Part shown: positions 45,508-57,076 of the stretch, one piece after another
Layout of the letters: each line of letters begins with the position of its first letter
Position numbering within the stretch: position 1 is the stretch's first letter
NCBI GenBank assembly: GCA_019914995.1
Contig: CM034127.1
Span: 12,994,269 to 13,058,268 of the forward strand
DNA length: 64,000 bases
Reading direction: 5' to 3'
Origin: Acanthochlamys bracteata
Lineage: Eukaryota > Streptophyta > Magnoliopsida > Pandanales > Velloziaceae
Translations under genes and position numbers: made by a program
Notes under the pieces: model-generated
Told to the model about the DNA's origin: nothing
Databases searched by the model: none
What the model saw: only the letters and a program-made list of their open reading frames with translations

Positions 45508-46993
45508 CAAATTGAAGAATATGAAGAAAGGAATGAAACATGATGGCGGCATCTCCCTTCTTTGATAAACTTATATTCAGCAAGGTTGGCATCAAAATAG
45601 CAGCCTCAACTTTCTCCTCTTTCAAGCTTTTAAAGCAAGGACTTGGAGGGTGAGTACGCTTGATGTTATCTTGAGGGTTACAAGCAGCAGTGTCTTTTTA
45701 CAGGGATATGGGATTGAAAATTTTCATATGACGTCTAACAATATATTGTCCTCTTATATTAGCCATTAGATCCTATGTTTGTTCAACGCTTGATTTGTTG
45801 CAGGTCTTACTGAGAGTGCGGCTGGGTGCTTTACGTCAATAGCAAGCAAATGTATTCGCTATTATAGGAACAGTTGGTGTTCCTTCAACGACAGTTGAAG
45901 CAAGATTGGAATGAGTACCAGAGATGGGATATGAAGCACTCTCTTCCATTCCTCGTGGAGAGATTTGCTTGAGGGGCACAACCTTATTCTCTGGCTATCA
46001 CAAGCGTCCTGACCGAACTGACCAGGTTCTTGTAGACAGGTATATAACCTCGAGATGAAATTCGACATAATCTAGCAAGCAAAATGCATGAAGTAACTTT
46101 ACCGGTCAAATTCGCGATAAGGGAACACTTGAAGTCTTCAAGTAAAAGAAAATTTTACCAATTCCTTATTGGAATTTTTTTCCTTGAATGTTTTCAGGAG
46201 ATATTGGAGAATGGCAACCAAATGGAGCGATGAAGATCATTGACAGAATGAAGAACATATTCAAATTATTGCAAGGAGAATATATTGCTGTGGAAAACGT
46301 CAAGAACATCTACAACCAAACCTGCTGTAATATAGGTAATAAGAGAGGTGTTATACTGGTCCAACTACACGCTTGTTTTTATCGCACTTTATAATTTTCA
46401 TTGTTTTATCGTTGGCACATATACATAGGTGTCGATATATGGAAATAGCTTCGAGTCCTTCCTCGTCTGCGTTGCCGTTCCTGAAAGAAAGCCTCTAGAG
46501 GATTGGGCTGCAGAGAATGGTGTAACTGGAAACTTCAATGAATTATGCAAGCATCCTAAAGCTAGGAAGTTTGTTCTTGATGTGCTCAACAAAACTGGTA
46601 AAAGACCGGATGTAAAAATTTCAGACAAGCACAAATTTCTGGTAACTGGAATTCTATCCAGATTTTTTTCCCCCTCTGAAATTAAGTTTTTTCCTGTATT
46701 GCAGTAGATGCTGAAGAACATCCACTAAAGCTCATTCCATTTGATATGGAAAGGGATATGCTAACATCTATATTCATATTGAAGAGACCGCATCTGCTGA
46801 AATATTACAAGGTAAACTAGGCTAGCTTTGCTAGGCTCTATGTTAGGACACCAATTAAACTTGTAGTCTCTGTTATGTATCTGTTATCAGCTATATAGGA
46901 TTTCTATGAGAACCTTGGATGTAAATGTTGCAGGACTACATTGACAAACTCTACAAAGTAACTAAGGCACAAAAGGCAAACTCTACCAAATAA
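45508..46993 (+). pseudogene. Long-chain acyl-CoA synthetase (LACS) pseudogene, 3' half
   Basis: Only the C-terminal half remains. The order is KLKNMKKGMKH (45510) with a 1-bp slip into ASPFFDKLIFSKV; QGLGG (45640); GLTESAAGCFTSIASK (45803); then GTVGVPSTTVEARLE with a TGA (45914) before VPEMGYEALSSIPRGEICLR. Next come GDIGEWQPNGAMKIIDRMKN (46195), IYGNSFESFLVCVAVPERKP (46437), LIPFDMERDMLT (46730) and a stop at 46991. These are the AMP-binding-fold motifs of plant LACS enzymes, LACS4-like in wording. The exon carrying the SGAAPL region and all of the N-terminal half are missing, and about 48 bp of unrelated sequence follows FSKV. The WFHT before GDIGEW is also lost. No active enzyme can be made. 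Confidence 0.88.
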
Positions 46994-47327
46994 CGCTTTT
47001 TATATAACGGTTGTTTAAGCTAGTGACTAACCTCTAAGTATATGTACAGCACTCCAATTCAATAGCAGTAAGTCACCTATACTCTTATTTGGGTCTATAC
47101 ATAGATGGGTTAATGGCTTACATATGAGAAGATTTCTGCTAAGAAAAATAATAACTCTACAAATTTAGTAACGGAAAATGTATAAATAGAATTCACGAAA
47201 AGAATTTAAGGATAAAACTGAGGAAAAAAATCTGTAGCTTCCTGATGATATGGCGTTGAGCATTCTTGAAGTATCTGAACTTTTCTTCCACAACCATGTC
47301 TAACTGAATCTTTCATCAAATTTAACT
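46994..47327. other. Convergent spacer, LACS relic to UPF0114 gene
   Basis: Probable 3'UTR of the minus-strand UPF0114 gene. No feature is seen. Confidence 0.4.
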
Positions 47328-48649
47328 TCAACTGCATGCATGAGCTTTTTGCTGGCTTATATGATGAGATGAGATCTTCGAAGAAGAAGAAGATTGTGTG
47401 GTGAGCTTTGAGAGGAGAAAGATGGATGCAGATGAGACAAGTATTGCTCCAGCAAAGCAAGCAAGATCGAAACCGTTAACTAGTGGAACATTCTTGAACT
47501 TGTCTAGTACACCTGCTTGAAGTAAAAGAAGTATGGCGTGCCCGATTTTGGTCTTGGCTTGGGATATTGATTGCATCTTCATCCAACCAGGAAGGCCCTG
47601 TAGAGTGTAACATAACGCATTTTAGATGTCTATAAAATGTCGCATAGGTTGCTAGAATCATGATACCCATATGTGTGCATTTTACCATTAGGTTGAATAG
47701 CCCAAATAAGTTGGATTCTGTAGGATGCCATCGTTGTGATGTTCCCTTACAGAAATTGAACATCGTATACAAACCAATGCCAAATGTGAGCATAGCAGAA
47801 CCCACAAGGAACATATCTGCAATCCATAGACAAAGTTGAGAAAAGAGTTCCCACATATCCAAAGAAAATGTAGTAGAAGAATTCCTACCTAAGGCCTCTA
47901 TGAGCAGTTGCATAATTTTCTGTTGCTCACTTCGTGACACCTTAGTAAAGTACTGGATGAATGACTGTATAACAAAATAAATTCCCTGCATTCGAAGAAA
48001 AAACAAGTTTTTGTAGCTGTCTATTAAGAATATTTTCAGATAAATCAATCTGTAGATTATAAAAATTCCAGAAATTTATAGAATATTGTGTTGTTGAATC
48101 TTTCATTACCTCAAGGAAGCATAGGATTGATCCCATCAGGGACCCTGCTACCGCTATGAGTGTGAGAGATTTGCATCCAGTTACCGCCTAAATCGACAAA
48201 TATGAAAAATCATGGGAAAAGAGTATAAAATAATGCAAAGGCGAAAATTTTAAGAGAAACAAAAGATAACATACCCCTTCAATGAGCATTTCAGCCTGCA
48301 ATTTCCAGTACTTTCTCCTTTGAGCCGATTGAAACCTTGCAAAAGCTCTGTTCATGGCTTCAACCAACACAGAGATCTGGGAGATGGGAAGATTCAGAAC
48401 TTCTATAGCAACCTGCTGTGAAGAATAATGCTTTGTAGCTGCTTCAAGAGAAATAGCTGCAACTTTTCCTACATTCTTCTTGCTGTTGCTATTCATCTGA
48501 ACCCTCTTAGGACCGTTGTTATCGTGCATACAAGAACGAACGTTCAAGCAGTAGCACGCGGAAACACGGTTATCCGTTCGCAGAATCCTGCATGCCTTAG
48601 TCATTCTACCTCCTAACATGGTTAATTCTGTTCTAACAAAGAGCTGCAA
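47328..48649 (-). CDS. UPF0114 (YqhA-like) membrane protein, 5 exons, 316 aa
   Basis: Minus strand. Exons: 48649-48275, 48187-48110, 47985-47889, 47816-47686, 47597-47328. All are GT-AG, 951 bp, in frame. A leader of about 90 residues contains RVSACYCLNVRSC and AATKHYSSQQVAIEVL. It leads into RRKYWKLQAEMLIEG and the membrane core: SLTLIAVAGSLMGSILCFLE (TM1), GIYFVIQSFIQYFTK, DMFLVGSAMLTFGIGLYTMF (TM2), ISQAKTKIGHAILLLLQAGV, then DLACFAGAILVSSASIFLLS (TM3) and a Ser-rich tail. This is the UPF0114 family, shared by bacteria and plastid-bearing plants and of unknown function. The N-terminal extension may be an organelle-targeting region, but I cannot tell plastid from mitochondrion. Confidence 0.88.
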
Positions 48650-48693
48650 CTCAACTGCTGCAATGTTTATTCCTACTTTTCAACTCTAGGTAC

Positions 48694-48705
48694 GTATATA
48701 TATAG
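48694..48705 (-). promoter_or_regulatory. TATA box of the UPF0114 gene
   Basis: On the minus strand tctatatatatac occurs about 50 bp before ATG 48649. Position suggests a very short leader if this is the core promoter. Confidence 0.45.
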
Positions 48706-49155
48706 ATACGCAAACATGTAAAAGATTACAAAGAGAAGATTCTGGGGATATTTTCATGGCAAAACTTTACATGTTTTTGCATGGATCTTTCCTATGTTTG
48801 TTATCATTCTCTTCATTTCTGTGTTCTTGGCATGTTATGTTGTTTTGTGAGTGTTTGCTTTGAATGCTTCAGGTCTGAAACGGAAGAGAAAATGAAGGAG
48901 GGCCGTTGTTTTAGGCGTCTAAATTCAACACGTGGACTGCTAGCTCCCGTGTCCTCTTGTGGGTTCAGAAAATAATTTTGGTTGATTACTTTCGGCCGTT
49001 AGAATTTTCCTTTTCTCTTTCCATTTGATCAGATTGATAGCAAGCAGGTTTGGCTCTCAATTCCACTTTAGGGTTGAATGAATGAATGATGACCGTTGAA
49101 CACTAAAATGTTGAGCTTTCTAGTAGTACTCGAGTTGAATTGGGTACTTAAAAAA
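48706..49155. other. Upstream flank of the UPF0114 gene
   Basis: Mixed-composition DNA. The frame at 48781-48975 on the plus strand is Cys/Phe-rich and has no motif. Nothing is accepted as a gene. Confidence 0.35.
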
Positions 49156-49380
49156 TACGTTTGGAAATATTTATTGAAAAATTTTTTATAAAAAAAATTA
49201 TTTTAAAATTTTTTACAAAATAAGTTTTTTTTTTTTATTTCAAAAAAATAAATAAAAAATAACTAATAGGAAGATATCACGATACTTTTAAAATTTTTTA
49301 AAAAATTCTATAAAATATTTTAAATTTTTATTAAAAAACGTAAAATAAAAAATTAAAAAAAAAAACTCTACCAAAATTTA
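49156..49380. repeat. AT-rich TGTTTGG-type repeat, copy K
   Basis: Starts aatacgtttggaaatattta and ends with an A/T run aaaaactctaccaaaattt. The interior includes aatttttataaaaaaaattatttt and attctataaaatatttt. A second, shorter A/T block at about 49460-49620 may be another decayed copy. Confidence 0.5.
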
Positions 49381-49620
49381 ATCAATTATGTATGTATTTA
49401 TAAGATTAGTGTTAACACAATAATTATAAAATAACACAATTCGAGGTGAAGAAAGGAACATTTAGAAATAAATAAATTTTTTTGATATAAAATATTAAAA
49501 TAATATTTTAAAAGTAAGTTTTATTATTTATCTAGAAATAATTAATTACTAATAATCCATATACAATTTTTATATATTTTAAAAAATTTTAAATAAATTT
49601 TAAAATTATTAAATAAAAAT

Positions 49621-51306
49621 TAGATGAAGTCCGACGGGCACGAAGACACTTCACTTTGTCGTCTTCCATAGTTTCTCGCCTAGTAATTTCTATCAGCCCT
49701 TGCTTCACCACTTTGTCTTTTGCTTTGCAAATTTTGTGATGTATCATTTTTCAAGCATTTTGTTTGTATAGATTTGACTAGAAACACATTAGAATTCCCA
49801 TTTCCTTGCCAATAATAGTACCATCAAAATTATATGTTGGCAAATTAAATAAGTAAAGACAAAAATTCAATGCAAAGAAGGTGTTTTTTAATAAATGCAA
49901 AGAATTATTCAATCAGGTTGTAGCTCAAAAGTGCTTGAGAAAACATCATGTCTTGCTCATTATCAGAACTATAATGAGAGTACTTTGTTTTTCTCATCAT
50001 CGCTACATAATAACACTCAATTAATTATCTAAAAAATCAACAAAGAAAAGATAAGAATCATTACAAAAATAAAGCAAAACCAAAAAAAAAAAGAGTCATT
50101 TTAATGAAAGCAATGTTGTGACCTCAATCATATGTTAATCATGAGTCTCCTTGTCTATCCTTTCCTTACATGTCCCTATCTAATATTTTGAGACCAAACC
50201 TTTTGGGAGTTGGGACTAGGAGAACAACTCATTAGTGAAGTGAGTGCAAGGACCAGTAGTAGTAAACTAATTGCTACAGAAAATAAAAACCAATCAATCA
50301 AAGTAATACAGACCCACTCTTGCCTCTTGTTTTCTTTGTGAAGTTAAAAAAAAAATAAACCCAAAACTGTATGCAAGTATATCTTTTTCTCTTGATCAAT
50401 CAGTGCTGCAGAAATATTGCTATTTTGAAGATGAGAAAATATTTGAACTCAATAAATTTTCAAAAAGATCAACAAATAAACAATAACCTAATGAAACTCA
50501 ATGAAGAACTAGAAATCAAAAGGGTGAAAAAAAATGTAATTGCGACAAAATGGAGCGAGTGGCATTCAGCATGAGTAGAAGGATTGAGTTCAATCACAAG
50601 AGATCTTCGGATGGATAAATACAAATTTTCATCACCATGGCAAATCAATTCCAAGAACCAAAAGAAAGACGATTGGTCCTCAGCAGCAGTTATATATGAA
50701 CTACTAATCGGACTCGTCTATCTTTTAAGTAATCGTCACAGAGAAATATAACAACACACCATCTCAAAAGACAAGAAATCGAAAGCAAAACACACCGTTC
50801 TATTCTTTATCAGCAATCAGAAACACATAACCAAAAACTGAGAGTTTGAGAAAGAAGGAGAAGAAATGTTTCTTGAATGATGAAAAAGAGCGATGGTGGG
50901 AAGTTTGCTTACTTCGCTACTAGGGTTAGGGGTAGAGTGAACCTAGCTATTGCATCTGAACACCGTCATGAGTGACGATATTGGCAATTATACCCTTATG
51001 ACGTGTCGAGATCTCACGATATTTGGAAAAGTTCAATGACTGTGATTTTATTTTGTTGATTGGTCGATCGCTTTCGTGATGTTGGTTTCTTTCGTCAATA
51101 GTTCGGGCTTACACGTAGCTTGCTTGGGCCGGCATTGTACAATATAGCCCAACTTACTGGGCCTCAGTCTAACTGGCTTATTTATACTTTAAAGCTCAAT
51201 GACGGAATTCTTATTTCTCCTTGTTGGCTCTTGTTGTTCCTTTGTAAAACAGAAGCCTAACAATTTCAATTCATTGTAGAAAAGAAATTCGAACAAAAGA
51301 ATTGCT
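49621..51306. other. Gene-poor spacer with telobox-like word
   Basis: No convincing ORF. On the minus strand ccctaaccctagtag lies at about 50918-50933, followed downstream by a pyrimidine-rich, leader-like sequence (50900-50700). This could mark the promoter of a short or non-coding transcript toward lower coordinates. See findings. Confidence 0.35.
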
Positions 51307-51379
51307 TCAAAACGAATTTGAAACAGAAACCAGGAAAATTTTGCACGAGAGAACATCAACTAAAACAAAAGAAGAATTA

Positions 51380-53673
51380 TCAAAGAGAAACACTGTGATC
51401 TTCATCAGGCGGTGGAGTGTTTCTGCTCCGGCGAGACTCCACCACCGTTCGTTCATGTGAATCACAAACCTGCGTCTTAAATTTGCACCCAAATCTCTTC
51501 CCCAGCGATTCCTTGCTTTCACCATTACGATTGTTCGCTCTTCTTCTTCCTCCGGTTCGATCAATCTTCACCAACGCCTTCTTCATCGACGAACACTCTC
51601 GTTCCAGCTCTTGAACTCTGCTTCTCATGCTGTCCATATCAAGCCTCAACACTTGGTTTTCTCTCGCGGCTGTTCTCCACACTCCACCACCACCAGTGCT
51701 CTGCTGCTGCCGCTGCTGCAGAACCTCTGCTTCCAATGTTTCAGAACCATCCTGAACTACTCGGTTAGATGGCTGATGAGGGTGATGATGATGAGAGCTG
51801 ATTAGAATGGAATCGGCAATGGCGTGCCGAAGCTGGAGTTGTTCGAAGAACAAAACTTGAACGATGGCGCGCAGCGGCAACCGTTCGTTCTGCGCTGCGT
51901 GCGTGCATGCTTCCGACGTTAGTTTCCCGCAATCCATCACACCGCAAACTCTCTCCTTCTCATCTTCTCCTAATCCTGGATGCGCCTGAAATCAATCTCA
52001 AACAACCATATTCGTGTTGTCTAATGTTCTAATTTCTCGAATTTATTATGACATTGAAGAATTTCTCATTTGAAATTAATCGCAATACCTTGAGATAGAT
52101 GTCGACCGCGCGATAGAGACCGTCGTCGAACATCCGGGAATCAGCAGGGAGGGAAAGAGCGAGATTGCAGAACTTTTCAGGCTTCAAATTTGCGTCTGAA
52201 GCAATCTCCGCTAAGTATCCATCTACAAGTTTTCCTACAAGCGTTAACCTGTTCGATCTCTCCGATCGCAGCATCTGCGGCGATCTTCTTCCTCTTTCTT
52301 CTTCATCATCGTCGCCGCGATCATGTGCTTCTTCTTCATCAGTGTTAGCTGTTGTTAGTAGTTGTTGTTGTTGATTAGATTCTCGTTGCCGGAGATCTTC
52401 AACGAAGTAGTTAACAATCCGTTCAACACAGTCGACATCGTAGAGAGTGTCGACGAGATAGGAGTAGCTCGGCACGAGTAGATCATCCAGTGTTGATTTC
52501 TCCAGCTGCGAAGCAATCTTCTTCTCCAACAAATTCTTCGATTCATCAGAAACCCGTAGAATGAACGCCGTTCTTAATAACCCGAAGAGCAATCTCGTCG
52601 GTGAACTTGTTTTCTCTAGCGGTAAATTTCTAATGACCGTTTCTAAAATCTCTTTCTGTTCAGATTCTGGTTCTGAAGCAGTTGAAGAAAATTTCTGTGC
52701 AGATCGAGAAAGACCAGGGATTGACTTCGCAGCGTAGGCAATCAAACAAGTTTCGATAGCTTGTGAATTCAACTCAAGCTTTTTCATGGCGGCAATCACT
52801 CTCTTATACATAGACAAGCTCAAAATGCTCAAATCATCAAGCCAGCTAGTTGTTTCTGCTATCGTTGAAACAGACGAAGAACTTTTCCGGCGAAGTTCAA
52901 TACCATTCCTAAACTTCGATTTCGATTTAAGAGATTTGGGTTCACTAACCGGCCAGCTGAAGAGAGAAGTAGGATCTCCAGCAGCACGAGCAGCAATCGA
53001 TTCAACGCAGAGTTCAACTAATCCAAGTTCATCGGCGAGAGGTAACAGTTGTTCGCTTGATTTGAGAGCTTTGATTGAATCAATAACATTGATTAGAATA
53101 GATTCATGGAGAAACTTTTCAGATCGAGAGATGAGATTATCGTCGGAGATTAATTCAGTCATGCCGAGGAACTCGCCAGCACATCGGAGAGGGATTGCGT
53201 TAGAAGCGGTGAAATCAACTTTAACGCCGTAGCAGAACTTCGCTGCCGCTTCGAATGTTTCAGCGCCGCCGGGAAATTCCTGTAATGTTATGTGCAACTC
53301 TGAGTCTTCTTCAATCTCTTCTTCTTCTTCTTCTCTGCTAAAATTTTTTTCTTTCTCTGTGATTAACTCGTTCAATCTATTGCTTTTTGACATTAATGGA
53401 AACTGAAACCAAAAACAAAAAAAAGAAGTTGTTGAAAAATGCAACAACAAGTCAGTAGATTATTGATTGCAATTGATGAAAACAAACCTTGTGGAGATGA
53501 AAACTCATGTCTCCAACTTCAATCACAACATCACTAGGTAATCCAGTTGTGCAAAACCTGTAAAATGAGAAATTTAACATGAACAGAAAAACAAACTAGT
53601 AAAGATTTAACAAAAAAAAAAGTGATTACCATGCCCGACCCTTAGAACTAGGTTTGTCTGAAGTAGTAGCCAT
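51380..53673 (-). CDS. NPH3/RPT2-family BTB protein, 4 exons, 677 aa
   Basis: Minus strand. Exons: 53673-53630, 53557-53488, 53402-52089, 51985-51380. All are GT-AG, 2,034 bp, in frame. It starts MATTSDKPSSKGRAWFCTTG, then LPSDVVIEVGDMSFHLHKFP (BTB domain, residues about 22-130, KFCYGVKVDFTASNA). The NPH3 domain runs from WLDDLSILSLSMYKRVIAAM (about residue 250) to RAVDIYLK/AHPGLGEDEKERVCGVMDC (the family's late signature at about residue 480). It continues LPLRAIVQVLFFEQLQLRHA, a coiled coil (VQELERECSSMKKALVKI) and a basic Arg/Ser tail. Some family members bridge phototropins to CUL3 ubiquitin ligases or PIN polarity. The wording resembles the Arabidopsis At5g66560-type clade, not NPH3 itself; the exact member is uncertain. 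It looks intact. Confidence 0.93.
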
Positions 53674-56145
53674 GGCTCTGAGCTCAAAAAACAAAGTAAA
53701 AAACAATCTCTATTTTAGTTTGTTGTTTTCGTTAGAACATAGAACAAGGACAAGAACTACTTCATTGATTCATGAATGTTGAAAACAAGAATGGGAACTT
53801 GGGGAAGTTTTTAGGGACTGGAGGAGGATTTGGGTTTGGGTTTGTGTTTTCTTTGAAGATTTTGGTTTCATGTAAGGATGGTGGTTGGACGAGAAAAAAA
53901 ACAAAAGGGAAAGAGAAAGGGATCAGGGACGGAGAAAGGACAAACACAAATTGACCTGCACGAAGGACGTCTTTATCAGAATTTTTATTTTTTCTCACAA
54001 TTTTTTATTTTTAATTTATTTTAATATTAAAGTAAATATAAATAAAATTTATTTTCTCGTAAATATTTTTTTAGAATTTAAAACTAAAAATTTAATTATA
54101 ATTTTGTAAAATAATAATAATATAAAAATTAAATATTTTTTAAATTTCAATTTTCAAATAATTTTTTAAAAAAAATTTCGTGCGAAAAAGTTAATTCACA
54201 GTAAAAAGAACAAAAAGGTAGTCCCAATTAGAAAGCTCTGCGTGTGTCTCTTATTTAATTTAAGCTATGAACTAATTCAGGATTAGTTTATTCTTTTATT
54301 ACTGTTATGATAAATAATTACTTCATTTTCAGAACTATTCTGTAGTGCATGCATTGCTTCTTTGTTTAATCATGATTTTGTTGTGGAGAATCTTTGTTAG
54401 TAGCATAGTACACTATTGTTTTCATGAATTTGAATTTAATCACTACTTGCTAAGTAGCTCTAATGTGTGATTCACATAACTAAAACACTTCTCTTCAATG
54501 TTTTCTTAATAGTTTTAGGAATTAAATTGAATGTAATTCTATATGTCTTGAAAGTTATGAGAGACCGTCTGGAGCATTCAGAGCTCATCAATGTACTCAT
54601 CTACCTTCTATCAGCGGAAGTAATGGAGAACCAGGTCCACCATTCCAAAAAAAAAAAAGAAAAGGAACATTTAAACTTGACAAATATTCTCAAAATGATA
54701 TTTGAACTTTCTTGTATATATAAGTAAATATTGAAAGGGACTTCTATGAAATTTATAAATCTAAAACGTGAAAGATCATGATTGATCGAAAGAGTGGAGC
54801 CCCCAATTCACAGAAGCACTTTCTTCTCATCAAGTGAAAAATAGTCAAAATACCAATTTCATTAGTTTTGGCATTTGCAAATTGTAATTGAAGTTACTCA
54901 AATCATGATGGATTCCATGCATGAGCAACCTGCTGGGTGCTTTTGGTTACTAGGATGTAGCTGTAAAACATAGCTTTTTCATTTATTTTGTTCTCCATTA
55001 ACATTGGAGTAGGTAGCCATCAGTCTTTGTGTTTTCACTGACATAATAATATCTGTCACTCAACTACTAACCAAAAGGTTTAAGCCTGCATGAAACAATC
55101 AATCACACTAGCAAGTAGCAATTTTCTGAAGTGATTAGAATGTAAACCATGGAAAGAAAAAACAAAAGTTTGAAAGCACAAGAGAAGAGCAGGTGGAAAG
55201 AGTAAGCACTTGAGTGGGCATGAACGGTGAGACATAAATATAACATAACATTGTATGAAAACTTTGATCAAAACATCACGTGAACACTTTTATGCTTTTC
55301 TGCTGTCTGCACTTTGGCTCCAGAGTTCAAATTCACTTGACATATGAACAGAGGGTACAATAATATCTTGCTTTTGTTCTTCCCTTTTGCTTTCCAGAAT
55401 CCACTAGATCTTTATTCATTCATTTGTCTCATGCTCACAGTTTGGGATTCTGTACAACAACGCTATGCTTCATGCCATGCCGTGCTGTAACTTTTATTAA
55501 GATACTAATGAATAATAAGCATACAGTGTTGACCTACAAAGGAATAAACCTTTCTCTACCATAAACAGGATAAACTTTTTTATTTTATCCATGTTGTGAA
55601 CTAAAACTTAGCTCTGACAGAAGTTTAACCTATCTAGACAAATATTAGTGTTGATTCAAATTCCGATCATTGAATCGTTTAATGTAATAGACAAATAAAA
55701 TCAACTGGTTTGTGAGTAACGACAAACGGCTTACATAATAAATGTTTTTATCCTTTGGGTTCAAAAACTGCTTATAAATGTTGCTGGAAGCATGTAGGGT
55801 AGTGTTCACCTACCTGATTCACGCTGTTTGTTTCTCATGGATGGGCAAGCCTAACATGGTAGCATTAAACAGATTCACCCACTAAGCAGATAGCCATTAA
55901 AATTGAACCAGGTTCAGCTTTAGTACGAAAACTTCAATAGAATTCCCTGCTTCTTGACTTGCATATAGCAAGGAATGAGGACACACGTTTAGCTTAGAGA
56001 ACAAATATATGTGAACCTACTAGTTAAGCAGCGATACTATGACCATGCATATGTATATATAGGCAAAAGCATCATAGAAATAGCTGAATCCTGAGAAAGG
56101 ATATAATTCTACTGTCGACAATCAACCGTGCGATGATTAAAAGAT
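53674..56145. other. Intergenic DNA upstream of the NPH3-family gene
   Basis: 53674-54000 is the leader and promoter side. 54000-54180 is A/T-only, with hallmarks of the AT-rich repeat class. The rest to 56145 is ordinary. No gene is recognised; frames at 53762-55271 lack motifs. Confidence 0.4.
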
Positions 56146-56197
56146 AAACTCTGATCTTAGATGTGTGCATCAAACTCTGATCTAAGATGTGTGCATC
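56146..56197. repeat. 26-bp direct tandem repeat
   Basis: aaactctgatcttagatgtg followed by tgcatc occurs twice head to tail with a single mismatch (ctta/ctaa). A very recent duplication. Confidence 0.85.
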
Positions 56198-56270
56198 TTC
56201 TTCTCTTCGTTCCATCTCTTCAATGTCTGAGATATGAACTCCTCTGACCTTTGTATCAGTCTATTGGAAA

Positions 56271-56561
56271 TCATCTCAGAGCAACTTGTATTGCATTTCT
56301 TAGATGAGATTCACGTTCATTGTTACTGATTCCTTCCTTAGCTCTGGCGGAAGCACTATTGACACCACGAGCTATTTGTGAACTGATCACTGTTGATCTT
56401 CCGTAATCATCACCGTAGCTGCAGCTATCGAAGCTGAATACATGCTGCAAGTATTTCTCAGGGAAACAGATAATATTCTTGCTGTTAATTTGGTGTGTTC
56501 TCTGTGGGCTTTTGTTTGGTGAGAATGAGCGAGCCGATGATGATGTTGAGCAGGAAGAAGA
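56271..56561 (-). pseudogene. Orphan exon-like ORF, 96 codons, unknown
   Basis: Minus strand. An open frame opens directly after cttcgctatctag (a good 3' splice site) and reads SSSCSTSSSARSFSPNKSPQ, then INSKNIICFPEKYLQHVFSF. It continues DSCSYGDDYGRSTVISSQIA and ends NAIQVALR at TGA 56271-56273. No ATG precedes it in frame, so it is either a terminal exon whose upstream exons I cannot find or a pseudogene piece. Composition is exon-like (GC above surroundings, Ser-rich N-terminal side). I do not recognise the family. Confidence 0.4.
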
Positions 56562-57076
56562 CTAGATAGCGAAGTCTGATTTTATCAATCTGGTTTACTG
56601 CTAGAGATCGAGATCAATATAATTTAAATGGCAAAAAAATTGATTGGTCGTTGGGGAGCTGTCAATGGAAACTCAATACGGTAAAATGCCCACTAACAGA
56701 TCAATCTACAATTAATAAGTCACCTTCACAAAACAAAAGCAAATTTTAATATCCAGCAACGGAAAACGCCATTAAAATTTCAATCAGATATAATTAGACT
56801 TGATTAGAAGGAAAAGCTTGAGAACAACAGCGTAGTAATATGAAAATAACAGTAGGAATCAACAGCACAGAGGTATGGAATCCCCGCACTGCCAAGCAAG
56901 ATATGCTACAAAGCAAACATTGAATGCAGGACAGGATATACACTGAATTTCATTTACTTAAGCAACGACACAGTTAGTTTCTCCTTCTGACAGGAGGCAC
57001 GCTCAATAGTTATAGCTGAGGGGACAGATCAATAATGAGTGCTATATTAAAAAGCCACTTGTAAACTCTAGGAGAA
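56562..57076. other. 3' flank of NASP
   Basis: Likely includes the NASP 3'UTR (57076 to about 56950). No other feature is seen. Confidence 0.4.

Noticed and set aside
50860-50965. C/D-box snoRNA candidate (atgatga ... ctga)
   Set aside because: The C-box and D-box words are about 80 bases apart but there is no terminal stem and no antisense element that I could recognise.
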